Below, piece after piece: positions 44,140 to 53,624 of a stretch of 64,000 nt of DNA. This DNA is from Paraburkholderia sp. BCC1886. Lineage in GTDB: Bacteria; Pseudomonadota; Gammaproteobacteria; Burkholderiales; Burkholderiaceae. Positions within the stretch are counted from its first letter, which is position 1; every line of letters begins with the position of its first letter. Location of the stretch: positions 174,256 through 238,255 of the forward strand of contig NZ_CAAJGK010000033.1 of NCBI RefSeq assembly GCF_900996245.1, written 5' to 3'. A program made the position numbers and the translations under genes. The notes beneath the pieces were generated by a model. It saw only the letters and a program-made list of their open reading frames with translations. It was not told the origin of the DNA and searched no databases.

Positions 44140-44315
44140 CTCGCCCGTAACCGGCGCGTATTAAGCGAAGCAAAACGCTTCGTTCCGATAAGCCCAATTC
44201 TCAAGCGGTGCTTCACGAGGCATTCTGTGCAATGTCGGCGATTTGCTGCCCGCCTGGGCGTCCTGCCAGGGCAGCGCCGGGGCGAAAAAAATCATAATGA
44301 GCAGGAGACAATGCA

Positions 44316-45437
44316 ATGACATGGACAAGGCATCTGGCCGCCGCGTTCGCGGCCGGCGCGGTGTTCGGCGCTTCGGCGGCGCGCGCGGACGACCTGAAAA
44401 TCGGCGCGTTATTGCCGATGAGCGGGCCCAACGCGGAGTATGGGCAGACATTTGGTGCGGGCGCGGATTTGTCGGTGCAACATGTCAATGCCGATCATGT
44501 GCTCACGCAGAAGCTCGTGCTCACCTACGAGGATAGTCAGGCCTTGCCCATGCAGGGCGTCCTCGGCATGAACAAGCTCGTGAACGTGTATCAGACGCCG
44601 TTTGTCTTGACCGGCTTCACGGGGGTATCGAAAGCGATTGCTCCGCTCGCGCGCCGCAACCAGACGGTCGCGGTGAACGGCGGCGGTGTCGGCCCCGATC
44701 TCGCGCAACTGGGCCCGTATTTCTGGAACGTGATCCCTCTCGCCAATTCCGAAGTGCGCGCGATCGTTCCGTACCTTGTCAACGAGCGAAAGCTCAAGCG
44801 CTTCGTGCTCATCTATGTAGACGATCCGCTCGGCCAGTCCATCAACCAGGAACTCGCGCAAGACTTGCCGCCCGCAGGCGGCCAACTGGCGGCTTCGTTC
44901 GCGGTGCCCGCTGGGTCGCAGCAATTTGGCGGCGTGGTGGCGAGGGTTCGCGACGCAAATCCGGACCTGATTTTCATTGCGTCATATGGCGCGCAGCAAT
45001 CTCAGATCGTCAAGCAACTACGCGATAACGGCGTCTCGCAGCAGATAGCCAGCTATTCGGCGTTCAGCATTCCGGCAATCAATGCGTTGCCGGAAGCGAA
45101 GGGCGCCCTGTACACGACCCAACGCTTCGACTGGAACGCCAAGGACATGCTGACGCAACGCTTCGTTACGGACTACACGCAGAAGTATGGGCGCAAGCCG
45201 ACGGCCTACGCGGCGAACTACTACAACGCGGTGCGGCTCTTCGCCATTCTCGCGGCGCAACTCGAACGCGACGGCAAGCCTGTCACTGGTGCAAACCTGC
45301 TTGCCGAACGCCAGCGTCTCCAGCACTTCGATCTGGTAGGCGGCAGCGTGTCGTTCGATGCACAGGGCACCGTGCGTGCGCCTATCCAGGTCAACCAGAT
45401 CGACGGCGCCGGCGGCACTGTCGTGTCGACTCGCTAA
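44316..45437 (+). CDS. ABC transporter substrate-binding protein (HAAT type), copy C
   Basis: This 373-residue periplasmic binding protein has a signal peptide (AAAFAAGAVFGASAARA) and mature start LKIGALLPMSGPNAEYGQTF. It is of the same broad family as the binding proteins at 24725 and 27128 but is clearly more distant. It heads the second transport operon and sits 176 bp after the CitE-like gene. By position it should import the substrate of the itaconate-like module, replacing the TRAP transporter found in P. aeruginosa. Confidence 0.87.
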   Translation: MTWTRHLAAAFAAGAVFGASAARADDLKIGALLPMSGPNAEYGQTFGAGADLSVQHVNADHVLTQKLVLTYEDSQALPMQGVLGMNKLVNVYQTPFVLTGFTGVSKAIAPLARRNQTVAVNGGGVGPDLAQLGPYFWNVIPLANSEVRAIVPYLVNERKLKRFVLIYVDDPLGQSINQELAQDLPPAGGQLAASFAVPAGSQQFGGVVARVRDANPDLIFIASYGAQQSQIVKQLRDNGVSQQIASYSAFSIPAINALPEAKGALYTTQRFDWNAKDMLTQRFVTDYTQKYGRKPTAYAANYYNAVRLFAILAAQLERDGKPVTGANLLAERQRLQHFDLVGGSVSFDAQGTVRAPIQVNQIDGAGGTVVSTR

Positions 45438-45447
45438 AGGAGGCACG

Positions 45448-46320
45448 ATGCTGCTCTTGCAACTGCTCTTCAATGGCATCCAGCTCGGCGCGCTCTATGC
45501 ACTGACCGCTGGCGGCTTCTCGCTGATCTTTGGCGCAACGCGAATATTCCACTTCGCGCACGGCGCGGCGTTCATGATCGCCGGGTACGCGTTCTACGAG
45601 ATCCACGACAAGCTGCATCTGCCCTGGTATCTCGCGCTGATTGTCTCGGCGCTCGTAACGGTCGCGTTCGGCGTGCTGCTCGATCGTCTCGTCTACACGC
45701 CGATCAAACGCCACGAAAATTCGTTCTTTACCTTGTTCGCGGGCGCCTTCGGCGTTGGCATCATCGTGCAGAACATGATCGGGTTCTTTTTCGGGCGTGG
45801 CTTTGTTGCGATCTCAACGCCGCTTTCCAAAGGCGTACCGCTGCTGCCGGGCCTGTACGTGTCGCCGCTTGCGGGTATCGCGGTAGTCGTGGCCTCGCTC
45901 GCTTTCTTCGGGCTGCACGCGTTCCTCTCGCGCAGCCATACAGGCATGGCGCTGCGCGCGCTGGCCGATAGCCCCGAGCTTGTTCGCGCCTACGGCATGT
46001 CGCCACAAAAACTTTCGCAGACAGCTTTCGCGCTCGGCTCGCTGCTTGTCGTGCCGGCAGCGATCCTGAGCGGTGCGAGTGCGGGGCTGAATCCATCGGT
46101 GGGCAGTCACGTCATGTTGATCAGCCTCGCGGCGACCATCGTAGGCGGTGTGGGAAGCCTGCGCGGCGCCGCCTTTGCAGGCTTGCTGCTCGGCCTCGCC
46201 GAGAGCCTTGCGCTCGCGTGGTTCAGTTCGCAATGGAGCGAGGCGGTCGTGTTCGTCGTGCTGTTCCTGTTCATCCTGTTCCGTCCGTCCGGCTTCTTCG
46301 GCCGCGCGCTGGTCCACTAA
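45448..46320 (+). CDS. Branched-chain amino acid-type ABC permease LivH (importer 2)
   Basis: This 290-residue LivH-type permease has NGIQLGALYALTAGGFSLIF at the start and RIFHFAHGAAFMIAGYAF near residue 33. The chosen ATG at 45448 follows a strong AAAGGAGG site; longer open frames upstream are within the binding-protein gene. It has about eight membrane helices. It forms the channel of importer 2 with the LivM-type gene at 46345. Confidence 0.9.
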   Translation: MLLLQLLFNGIQLGALYALTAGGFSLIFGATRIFHFAHGAAFMIAGYAFYEIHDKLHLPWYLALIVSALVTVAFGVLLDRLVYTPIKRHENSFFTLFAGAFGVGIIVQNMIGFFFGRGFVAISTPLSKGVPLLPGLYVSPLAGIAVVVASLAFFGLHAFLSRSHTGMALRALADSPELVRAYGMSPQKLSQTAFALGSLLVVPAAILSGASAGLNPSVGSHVMLISLAATIVGGVGSLRGAAFAGLLLGLAESLALAWFSSQWSEAVVFVVLFLFILFRPSGFFGRALVH

Positions 46321-46344
46321 CGGCTCACGAGCGAGGATTGATCC

Positions 46345-47253
46345 ATGTTTGCTTACTTGCTGAACCTGTCCGTGCTCATCTGCGTGAACGCCATCCTTGC
46401 GATGACGCTCAATTTCCTCATGGGCTATGCGGGGATTTTCTCCCTGGCCCATGCGGTGTTCTTTGGCGTGGGCGCGTACACGGCCGCGTTTGTATCGATG
46501 CACTTCTCCGACTCGCTGTTCGTCTGCACCGCGGCGGCGATGATCATTTCGGGCGCCTTGTCGCTGGCGCTCGCGTTGCCTGCGCTACGCGTACGCGGCG
46601 AATATTTCGTCGCGGCGTCGCTCGGGCTTCAGATGCTTGCCGTCACCGTATTTTCGGAATGGCGTTCGGTCACGGGCGGCCTGGGCGGCATCACCAACAT
46701 CCCGGCCGTCAAAGTATTCGGCGTACCGATAGAAACCGCCAACGGCTTCTTTGCGCTCGGCGTGGGCTATCTGATTGCCGTGGCGCTGATCATTGTCGTG
46801 CTGTTGCGTTCGAGCTTCGGGCGCAACCTGCAGGCGATCCGCGACAGCGAATCGGCCGCCTATGCGCTTGGCAAGAATGTGTCGGCGATCAAGACCTTGT
46901 CGGTGGTGGTATCCGCCGCGCTCGCCTCGAGCGCCGGCGTGGTCTACACGTTCTACCTGAGCTTCATCAACGTGGAGGGCTTTACGCTCGACCTGTCCGT
47001 CTTGTTGATGGCGATGGTGATCATCGGCGGAACGGGGTCGCTGCTTGGTCCGATCGTGGGCGCGGCGTTGCTGATGTTGCTGCCAGCGGGCCTGAGCTTC
47101 GTACCTGGCTTGCCGCAGGCGGAAGTGGGTCTCGTCCAGCAAGCCGTCTATGGCCTTGTGATGGTGCTGCTGATGATCTACAGGCCCGGCGGTATTGTAG
47201 GCGGCGGATCACGCAAGCTTGCGACGAGCACCACGGTCAAGGGGGCGCGATGA
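46345..47253 (+). CDS. Branched-chain amino acid-type ABC permease LivM (importer 2)
   Basis: This 302-residue LivM-type permease contains LMGYAGIFSLAHAVFFGVGA near residue 28 and NLQAIRDSESAAYALGKNV near residue 162, the loop that meets the ATPase. GAGGA precedes the ATG. Its stop overlaps the start of the LivG-type gene as ATGA. It belongs with the LivH at 45448. Confidence 0.9.
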   Translation: MFAYLLNLSVLICVNAILAMTLNFLMGYAGIFSLAHAVFFGVGAYTAAFVSMHFSDSLFVCTAAAMIISGALSLALALPALRVRGEYFVAASLGLQMLAVTVFSEWRSVTGGLGGITNIPAVKVFGVPIETANGFFALGVGYLIAVALIIVVLLRSSFGRNLQAIRDSESAAYALGKNVSAIKTLSVVVSAALASSAGVVYTFYLSFINVEGFTLDLSVLLMAMVIIGGTGSLLGPIVGAALLMLLPAGLSFVPGLPQAEVGLVQQAVYGLVMVLLMIYRPGGIVGGGSRKLATSTTVKGAR

Positions 47254-48044
47254 ACGCCGTTACCCATACCAGCACAGCAACTGCGGCCGCACTCGAGACC
47301 CGTCCCGTCCTGCTCGAAGTACGCAAGCTCGGCAAGCGTTTCGGTGGCGTGCAGGCGGTGACCGACGTCTCCCTGCAACTGCGCGGCGGTATTGTCACCA
47401 CGCTGATCGGTCCCAACGGCGCGGGCAAGACGACGCTCTTCAACCTGATCACCGGGCATCTCGCACCCTCTTCTGGCGACGTCCTCTACCAGGGCCAGTC
47501 GATCTCGGGCAAGGAGCCGTGGGACATCGCGCGGCGCGGCGTGGGACGCACGTTCCAGGACCTGCGGCTGTTCTCGCGCATGACGGTGGAAGAAAACATC
47601 CTCAGCGCGACTGAAAAAAGCGCGTGGCTCTGGCAGCCGGGCGGTCGCGCCGAGGCGCGCCGGCGTCGCGAGAAAGTAGCGGAGATCATGGCGGCCACGC
47701 ACCTGACGCCGCTCGCGAATGCACGCGCACTCGACCTGGCTTACGCAGAGCGCAAGTTCCTGAGCATCGCGCGGTTGATTGCGAGCGACGCCACCATCTG
47801 GCTGCTCGATGAACCCGCGTCGGGCCTCGACCCGCGCTCCTATGACCGCTTCGTCGCGTTGCTGCGATCGCAAGTGGTGAACGGGGTGACGGTTTGCATC
47901 ATCGAACATAACCTGGATGTGGTCGTGAATGTATCGGACCGGGTTGCGTTTCTCGATCAGGGCAAGTTGCTTGCAGAAGGCACGCCGCGCGAAGTGCTCG
48001 ATGACCCGCGCCTCGCATCGATCTATTTTGGAGAGACCGCATGA
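47250..48044 (+). CDS. ABC transporter ATP-binding protein LivG (importer 2)
   Basis: This 264-residue LivG-type ATPase has Walker A GPNGAGKTTLFNLI near residue 52 and Walker B IWLLDEPASGLD near 187. The signature region is LAYAERKFLSIARLIA, again without the canonical LSGGQ. The start overlaps the LivM stop. A long open frame covering this gene from 46218 is an out-of-phase artefact upstream and is not a fusion. It works with the LivF at 48041. Confidence 0.89.
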   Translation: MNAVTHTSTATAAALETRPVLLEVRKLGKRFGGVQAVTDVSLQLRGGIVTTLIGPNGAGKTTLFNLITGHLAPSSGDVLYQGQSISGKEPWDIARRGVGRTFQDLRLFSRMTVEENILSATEKSAWLWQPGGRAEARRRREKVAEIMAATHLTPLANARALDLAYAERKFLSIARLIASDATIWLLDEPASGLDPRSYDRFVALLRSQVVNGVTVCIIEHNLDVVVNVSDRVAFLDQGKLLAEGTPREVLDDPRLASIYFGETA

Positions 48045-48754
48045 GCACGCCCGTTCTGCAGACCCGCGCGCTGACTGCCGGATATGGCGGCCGCGCGGTG
48101 CTTAACGGTATCGATATCGAACTGCGCGAGAACGAAGTGCTGTGTCTTCTTGGACATAACGGCGCGGGCAAATCGACGCTCGTCAAATCGCTGTTCGGAC
48201 TGATGGCGCCGACTGGCGGGGAGATTCTTATCGATGGCGCAAAACCCTCGCAGCAAGGCGCGCGCGCCTCGACGGCAGCGGGGATCGCGCTCGTGCCCGA
48301 AGGGCGTGGCGTATTCCCCAGTCTCAGCGTGGAAGAGGTCATCAAGCTCGGCCTTTGGGCCGCGAACGTGCCGCCGCAAGAACATGGTGCGCGCGTGGAG
48401 TGGGTGATGACCGTGCTGCCCGCGATCAAGAAATTCTACAAGCAGCGCGCCGGATCGCTTTCCGGCGGACAGCAGCAGATGGTGTCGATCGGCCGGGCGC
48501 TGCTGTCGCGGCCGCGTTGTCTGCTGATGGACGAACCCTCGATCGGTCTTGCGCCGAAGCTGTTCCAGGACCTGCTCGGTCCGATCCGCGAATTGCAGCA
48601 GGAAACGCGCATGTCGATCCTGCTGGTCGAGCAGAACGTGCGCGAAGCACTGAAGGTCAGCGATCGCGTGGCCGTGATGAAGTCCGGCACGCTGATACGC
48701 GAAGCGCTGCCTTCCGACCTCGATACCAATGCCAAACTCATGGAGCTCTACTGA
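48041..48754 (+). CDS. ABC transporter ATP-binding protein LivF (importer 2)
   Basis: This 237-residue LivF-type ATPase has Walker A GHNGAGKSTLVKSL near residue 39, a canonical signature LSGGQQQMVSIGRAL near 140, and LLMDEPSIGLAP. It overlaps LivG by four bases (ATGA) and the following CoA-ligase gene by one base (TGATG). Import and activation are thus translationally linked, which supports the idea that the ligase acts on the imported acid. Confidence 0.9.
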   Translation: MSTPVLQTRALTAGYGGRAVLNGIDIELRENEVLCLLGHNGAGKSTLVKSLFGLMAPTGGEILIDGAKPSQQGARASTAAGIALVPEGRGVFPSLSVEEVIKLGLWAANVPPQEHGARVEWVMTVLPAIKKFYKQRAGSLSGGQQQMVSIGRALLSRPRCLLMDEPSIGLAPKLFQDLLGPIRELQQETRMSILLVEQNVREALKVSDRVAVMKSGTLIREALPSDLDTNAKLMELY

Positions 48755-50376
48755 TGCCGTTGTTTTCACTGCCCACGGTCTTAACGCTCAACGCACTGCT
48801 CGATGCGCATCTCGCCACGCATCCGGAGCGCACCGCTTTTATTGATGGCGATGAGACGCTGAGCTATGCCGCCTTCGACACGCACGCCGAAAACGCGGCG
48901 CGCTGGCTGGAAGGGCAGGGCATCGGCGCGGGAGACCGCGTGGCCGTGTGGCTCGTGAACCGGATCGAATGGCTCGCGCTGCTGTTTGGCGCGGCGCGGA
49001 TCGGCGCGACCGTCGTGGCCGTCAATACGCGCTACCGATGCGCGGAAGTCGAGTACATCCTGTCGAAGTCCGGCGCGAGGATGCTCGTGCTGCAGCTCAA
49101 TTTCCGCAAGATCGATTTTCCTGCCGAGCTTGCTGGTGTATCGCCGGAAGCGGTGCCTGCGCTGAAGTCGATCGCGGTCATCGATCACGATGACAACACG
49201 CCCTCGACCATCCTCGGCGTGCCGACCGTCCCGTGCGATCTGTCGGCGGCTACAGGTGCGCTTCGCGATCGCACGGGTGCACATGGCGACGCGCCGGTCA
49301 TTCTCTTCACCACGTCAGGCACCACCAAAGCGCCGAAACTCGTGGTGCATCCGCAACGCACGATCGCGACCCATAGCCGCCGCGCCGCCGATGCCTACGG
49401 GTTCGCCGAGCCGGGCGCGGTGATGCTGGCGGCGTTGCCGTTCTGCGGCGTCTTCGGGCTGAACGGAGCGCTCGCGGCTTTTGCGGCGGGCGCTCCGGTC
49501 GTGTTGATCGATACTTTCGACGGTCCCGAAGGCGCGCGTCTCATCCAGCATCACAAGGTCACGCATACGTTCGGCAGCGACGAGATGTATCGGCGTTTGC
49601 TCGACGCGGCGAGTGGCGAGAAGCCGTTTCCATCCGCGCGAGTGTTCGGGTTTGCGGCTTTTCAACCAGGTCTTTCCACCTTTGCCGCCACCGCGGCCGA
49701 GCGCGGCGTGCCGTTGACCGGGCTGTACGGTTCGAGCGAAGTACAGGCGTTGTTCTCCCTGCAACTTGCTCACGCACCGTTCGACCAGCGCATAGAAGGC
49801 GGCGGCTATCCAGCATCGAAACATGAAGCGGCCATCCGCATTCGCGACCTCGAGACGGGCGCATTGCTGCCGCCGGGCGTGAGCGGGGAGATCGAGATTT
49901 CGTCGCCATGCAACTTCGTGAGTTATCTCGAGAACCCCGAAGCGACGGCCGAAGCGCTGACCGACGACGGCTTCTTTCGCACAGGCGATATCGGCCGGCT
50001 GCGTGAGGACGGCAGCTTCATCTACGAGACACGCAAGGGCGACGCCATCCGTTTGTCAGGATTCCTGGTCAATCCAGTGGAGATAGAAGACGAGATCAAG
50101 GCGCTCGATGGCGTCGACGATGCACAGGTTGTCAGCGTCGAGTTGAACGGACAGGCGCGGCCCGTGGCCTTCGTGATCGCGCACGCGGGACGCACGATCG
50201 ATCAGGCCGTGGTCATCGACGCGGTCAAGGCGAAGATCGCGGCGTTCAAGGTTCCGGCGCGCGTGTGGAGCGTGAGCGAATTCCCCGTCACGCAGAGTTC
50301 CAATGGCGTCAAGATCCAGCGCGCACGCCTGCGCGAGATGGCTATGACGCGCGTGCTCGCCGAATCCGCGCCCTGA
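48754..50376 (+). CDS. AMP-dependent CoA ligase, second copy
   Basis: This 540-residue class I adenylate-forming enzyme has the P-loop FTTSGTTKAPKLVV near residue 185, GLYGSSEVQALF near 326, FFRTGDIGRLRED near 408, and a C-terminal Lys segment QSSNGVKIQRARL. It is not a close paralogue of the ligase at 23103. The start overlaps the LivF stop by one base, so it belongs to the importer 2 operon. Its substrate is likely the acid carried by that importer. Confidence 0.88.
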   Translation: MPLFSLPTVLTLNALLDAHLATHPERTAFIDGDETLSYAAFDTHAENAARWLEGQGIGAGDRVAVWLVNRIEWLALLFGAARIGATVVAVNTRYRCAEVEYILSKSGARMLVLQLNFRKIDFPAELAGVSPEAVPALKSIAVIDHDDNTPSTILGVPTVPCDLSAATGALRDRTGAHGDAPVILFTTSGTTKAPKLVVHPQRTIATHSRRAADAYGFAEPGAVMLAALPFCGVFGLNGALAAFAAGAPVVLIDTFDGPEGARLIQHHKVTHTFGSDEMYRRLLDAASGEKPFPSARVFGFAAFQPGLSTFAATAAERGVPLTGLYGSSEVQALFSLQLAHAPFDQRIEGGGYPASKHEAAIRIRDLETGALLPPGVSGEIEISSPCNFVSYLENPEATAEALTDDGFFRTGDIGRLREDGSFIYETRKGDAIRLSGFLVNPVEIEDEIKALDGVDDAQVVSVELNGQARPVAFVIAHAGRTIDQAVVIDAVKAKIAAFKVPARVWSVSEFPVTQSSNGVKIQRARLREMAMTRVLAESAP

Positions 50377-50403
50377 GCGCAACGCTTATTCAAAGGAGCC
50401 ATC

Positions 50404-50859
50404 ATGGCGCAGACGCTTTATTTTGAAGACTTCGAAGTCGGCCAGGCGTTCGAAAGCGGCGGCCGGACGATCACCGAAACCGACCTGACGTTTTTCTCGA
50501 TGCTCTCCGGCGACTGGAATCCGATCCACGCCAACGCCGAGTTCGCAAAGAACACGCGTTATGGACAACGCGTGGTTCACGGCACGTTGGGCATTGCGAT
50601 CGCGACCGGCATGCTGCACGAACTGGGTATCTTCCACGACAGCGCCGTCGCGATGATGTCGCTCAACGAATGGAAGTTCGTCGCCCCGATTCTGGTCGGC
50701 GATACCTTGCATTTGCGGCTGGAGATAACGGAACTGGATGGAGCAAGAAGCGAGCGTGTCGGCCGTCTCGGACGGCGCTTCGTCATGCTCAACCAGCGCG
50801 ATGAAATCCTGCAGGACGGCCACAGCGACCTGTTGATCAAGAAGCGCGGAGCGGCGTGA
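50404..50859 (+). CDS. MaoC family dehydratase (single hot dog)
   Basis: This 151-residue hot-dog protein carries the hydratase pattern FSMLSGDWNPIHANAEFA, with catalytic-type Asp37 and His42, and YGQRVVHGTLGIAIATGM. Single-domain MaoC proteins hydrate 2-enoyl-CoA or branched enoyl-CoA as dimers. An AAGGAG site precedes the ATG. It is the fourth hot-dog hydratase unit encoded in the island, counting by gene the third, which points to several distinct enoyl intermediates. Confidence 0.88.
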   Translation: MAQTLYFEDFEVGQAFESGGRTITETDLTFFSMLSGDWNPIHANAEFAKNTRYGQRVVHGTLGIAIATGMLHELGIFHDSAVAMMSLNEWKFVAPILVGDTLHLRLEITELDGARSERVGRLGRRFVMLNQRDEILQDGHSDLLIKKRGAA

Positions 50860-50861
50860 TC

Positions 50862-51803
50862 ATGACGGACCGTTCTTTCCTGCACGAACTCCGCTTGCCC
50901 ATTCTGGCTGCGCCGATGTTCCTCGTATCGAATCCCGATCTTGTCGTGGCGCAATGCAACGCAGGGATCATCGGCAGTTTTCCGGCGTTGAATGCCAGGC
51001 CGCAGACCTTGCTCGATACATGGCTGACCGAGATCGAAACGCGGCTCGCGTCGTCGGCAGGCACGCGCACATTCGCCATCAATTTGATCGTTCATCCGAC
51101 CAACGTGCGGCTCGACGCCGACCTCGAGACGATCGTCGCGCATCGCGTGCCGATCGTGATCACCTCGCTGCACGCGCCGGATCGGGTGGTCGAGCGTGTG
51201 CATGCTTACGGTGGCCGTGTTTTCCACGATGTCACCACGCTGCATCATGCGCGTAAGGCGGCTGCCGCAGGCGTGGATGGATTGATCCTCGTGTGTGCGG
51301 GCGCCGGAGGACATGGCGGCGTGCTGAACCCGTTCGCGCTCGCGGCGGAAGTACGGCGCTTTTTCAGTGGCATCCTGATCCTCGCGGGCGCGATCACCGA
51401 TGGCGCCGCCGTGCTTGCCGCGCAGGCGCTCGGCTGCGAGCTTGCCTATATGGGAACGCGGTTCATTGCATCGGAAGAAGCGGGGGCATCGGATGGACAC
51501 AAGGCGATGATCGTCGCAGCGGGTTCACGCGATGTCGTCTATACGCCTTTCTTCTCGGGCGTTCCGGCCAACTACCTGAAGGAAAGTATCCGCGCGATAG
51601 GGCTCGACCCCGACGCGCTGCCCGCCGAAGGCGCCAAGGCGGATTTCAGCAAAGGGCAGACACGGCCCAAGGCATGGAGCGATGTATGGGGAGCAGGACA
51701 GGGCGTGGGAAATATCGACGCCGTTGCACCCGTCGCGCAGATCATCGACAGGCTGGCGCGCGAATATGACGAGGCGCGGCGGCGCGTGCAGATCGCGGCT
51801 TAA
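50862..51803 (+). CDS. Nitronate monooxygenase (2-nitropropane dioxygenase) family protein
   Basis: This 313-residue FMN-dependent TIM-barrel protein has LRLPILAAPMFLVSNPDLV at the start and the flavin/catalytic region VCAGAGGHGGVLNPFALAAE near residue 147. YMGTRFIASEEAGASDGHK lies near residue 198. Members oxidise alkyl nitronates such as propionate-3-nitronate, but many in CoA clusters have unknown roles or act as enoyl reductases of related fold. A GTG at 50856 overlapping the MaoC stop is an alternative start. It ends the plus-strand operon before a bidirectional terminator. Confidence 0.85.
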   Translation: MTDRSFLHELRLPILAAPMFLVSNPDLVVAQCNAGIIGSFPALNARPQTLLDTWLTEIETRLASSAGTRTFAINLIVHPTNVRLDADLETIVAHRVPIVITSLHAPDRVVERVHAYGGRVFHDVTTLHHARKAAAAGVDGLILVCAGAGGHGGVLNPFALAAEVRRFFSGILILAGAITDGAAVLAAQALGCELAYMGTRFIASEEAGASDGHKAMIVAAGSRDVVYTPFFSGVPANYLKESIRAIGLDPDALPAEGAKADFSKGQTRPKAWSDVWGAGQGVGNIDAVAPVAQIIDRLAREYDEARRRVQIAA

Positions 51804-51810
51804 GGCTTTG

Positions 51811-51847
51811 AAATGAAAGCCGTGCGCCACGCGCCCGGCTTTCATTT
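51811..51847. terminator. Bidirectional terminator hairpin
   Basis: Perfect 12-base arms AAATGAAAGCCG and CGGCTTTCATTT flank a 13-base G+C-rich loop. It lies between the stop of the nitronate monooxygenase gene (plus strand) and the stop of etfA (minus strand). The A/T ends of the stem give a T-run on each strand, so it can serve both operons. Confidence 0.8.
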
Positions 51848-51850
51848 GGC

Positions 51851-52786
51851 CTAGCCCAGCTCTTTCACCAGATCCGGCACGACGGTGAACAAATCACCTA
51901 CGAGGCCGTAGTCCGCCACACCGAAGATCGGCGCTTCGGCATCCTTGTTGATCGCGACGATGACCTTGCTGTCCTTCATCCCGGCTAGATGCTGAATGGC
52001 GCCCGAGATGCCGACAGCGACATACAGATTCGGCGCCACGATCTTGCCCGTTTGCCCGACCTGATAATCGTTCGGCACGAACCCGGCATCGACCGCCGCA
52101 CGCGAGGCACCAAGCGCCGCGCCCAGTTTGTCGGCGAGCGGTTCGAGCACTTTCGTGTAGTTCTCGCCATTGCCGAGACCCCGTCCGCCCGACACGATGA
52201 TCTGCGCCGACGTCAGTTCCGGCCGATCCAGCTTCGTCACTTCACGGCTCACGATCTTCGAGATGCCGGCGTCATCAGCGGCTTCGACCTTCTCGACCGA
52301 TGCACTGCCACCTTCTGCCGCAACCGGATCGAAACCCGTGGAACGCACGGTGATGACCTTGATGGCATCGCTCGATTGAACAGTGGCGATGGCATTGCCC
52401 GCGTAGATCGGACGCTCGAATGTATCGGCGCTGTCGACTGCCGTGATATCGCTGATTTGCGCGACGTCCAGATGGGCAGCGATACGCGGTGCGATGTTCT
52501 TGCCGTACGCGGTTGCCGGAGCCAGGATATGCGAATAGTTCTTCGCGATCTGCAACAGCGTCCCCTCGATATTTTCGGCGAGTCCGTCGGCTAGTTGCGG
52601 TGCATCGGCAAGCAGCACCTTCGATACACCCGCGATCTTCGCGGCGGCATCGGCAGCTGCTTGCGCGTTCGCACCCGCGACGAGCACATGAACGTCGCCG
52701 CCAATCTTCGATGCAGCCGCGATGGTATTCAGCGTTGCTGGCTTGATGGATGCGTTGTCGTGTTCTGCAATTACAAGAATGGTCAC
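51851..52786 (-). CDS. etfA: Electron transfer flavoprotein subunit alpha
   Basis: This 311-residue EtfA opens [20 protein letters not shown] and has the C-terminal FAD-binding region with [20 protein letters not shown] near residue 255, followed by [20 protein letters not shown]. Length is normal. With EtfB it accepts electrons from acyl-CoA dehydrogenases and passes them to ETF:quinone oxidoreductase. It is downstream of etfB by 13 bases in one operon. The pair serves the two dehydrogenases of the island, or is the general ETF of the cell. Confidence 0.95.
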   Translation of the reverse strand: MTILVIAEHDNASIKPATLNTIAAASKIGGDVHVLVAGANAQAAADAAAKIAGVSKVLLADAPQLADGLAENIEGTLLQIAKNYSHILAPATAYGKNIAPRIAAHLDVAQISDITAVDSADTFERPIYAGNAIATVQSSDAIKVITVRSTGFDPVAAEGGSASVEKVEAADDAGISKIVSREVTKLDRPELTSAQIIVSGGRGLGNGENYTKVLEPLADKLGAALGASRAAVDAGFVPNDYQVGQTGKIVAPNLYVAVGISGAIQHLAGMKDSKVIVAINKDAEAPIFGVADYGLVGDLFTVVPDLVKELG

Positions 52787-52799
52787 TTTCTCAACTCCC

Positions 52800-53549
52800 T
52801 CACAGAACCTTGGCTTCGGTCTTCAGCTTCTCGACCAGCGTCTTCACGTCCGGCACCTTCAGACCCGCGGAGCGCTGCGGCGGTTCGGCGGCTTTGAGTG
52901 TCTTCAGACGTGGCGTGACATCCACGCCCAAGTCTGCCGGCTTGATGGTTTCCATCGGCTTTTTCTTCGCCTTCATGATGTTCGGCAGCGTGACGTAACG
53001 CGGCTCGTTCAGGCGCAAGTCCGTGGTGATCACGGCGGGCAACGTCAGCGACAGGGTTTCCGACCCCCCGTCGATTTCGCGCGCAACCGAGACGCGGCCG
53101 TCGGCCACCGTCACCTTGGATGCAAACGTCGCCTGCGGCAAACCAGCCAGCGCGGCCAGCATCTGACCGGTCTGGTTCGAGTCGTCGTCGATAGCTTGTT
53201 TTCCGAGAATGATCAGTTGCGGCTGTTCTTTGTCGACCAATGCCTTGAGGATCTTCGCGACCGCGAGCGGCTGAAATTCTTCAGTGGATTCGACCAGGAT
53301 CGCACGATCCGCGCCGATGGCCATGGCGGTGCGCAGCGTTTCCTGGCACTGCGTCACGCCGCACGACACAGCGATCACCTCGGTTGCCACGCCCGTCTCA
53401 CGCAGGCGCACAGCCTCTTCGACGGCGATTTCATCGAACGGGTTCATCGACATCTTCACGTTGGTGATGTCTACACCGCTGCCATCCGCTTTCACGCGCA
53501 CCTTCACGTTGTAGTCGACGACTCTTTTGACAGGTACGAGAATCTTCAA
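52800..53549 (-). CDS. etfB: Electron transfer flavoprotein subunit beta
   Basis: This 249-residue EtfB has the standard opening (M/L)[18 protein letters not shown] and the family segment [20 protein letters not shown] near residue 128. I place the start at the TTG at 53549, because it gives the canonical length and first residues and follows AAGGAG by six bases. The ATG at 53624 would add 25 residues with no family match. A TTG start may limit expression. It is divergent from LysR copy 2. Confidence 0.93.
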   Translation of the reverse strand: MKILVPVKRVVDYNVKVRVKADGSGVDITNVKMSMNPFDEIAVEEAVRLRETGVATEVIAVSCGVTQCQETLRTAMAIGADRAILVESTEEFQPLAVAKILKALVDKEQPQLIILGKQAIDDDSNQTGQMLAALAGLPQATFASKVTVADGRVSVAREIDGGSETLSLTLPAVITTDLRLNEPRYVTLPNIMKAKKKPMETIKPADLGVDVTPRLKTLKAAEPPQRSAGLKVPDVKTLVEKLKTEAKVL

Positions 53550-53624
53550 GACAGTCTCCTTACTTTTCGGATGTTCCACTTTGCCAGAGCTTTCCCGTCG
53601 GTGAAATTCAGCAATGGTGAACAT

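Noticed and set aside
44161..44184. Hairpin CGAAGC-AAAAC-GCTTCG after the CitE-like gene
   Set aside because: The stem is short and no T-run follows, so it is not called a terminator.
46218..48044. Apparent 608-residue protein fused to LivG
   Set aside because: The first 340 codons run out of phase through the LivM gene; only the part from 47250 is LivG, with an ATGA overlap that fixes its start.
48355..50376. Extended form of the second CoA ligase from 48355
   Set aside because: The extension is an out-of-phase reading of LivF; the ATG at 48754 gives the normal length.
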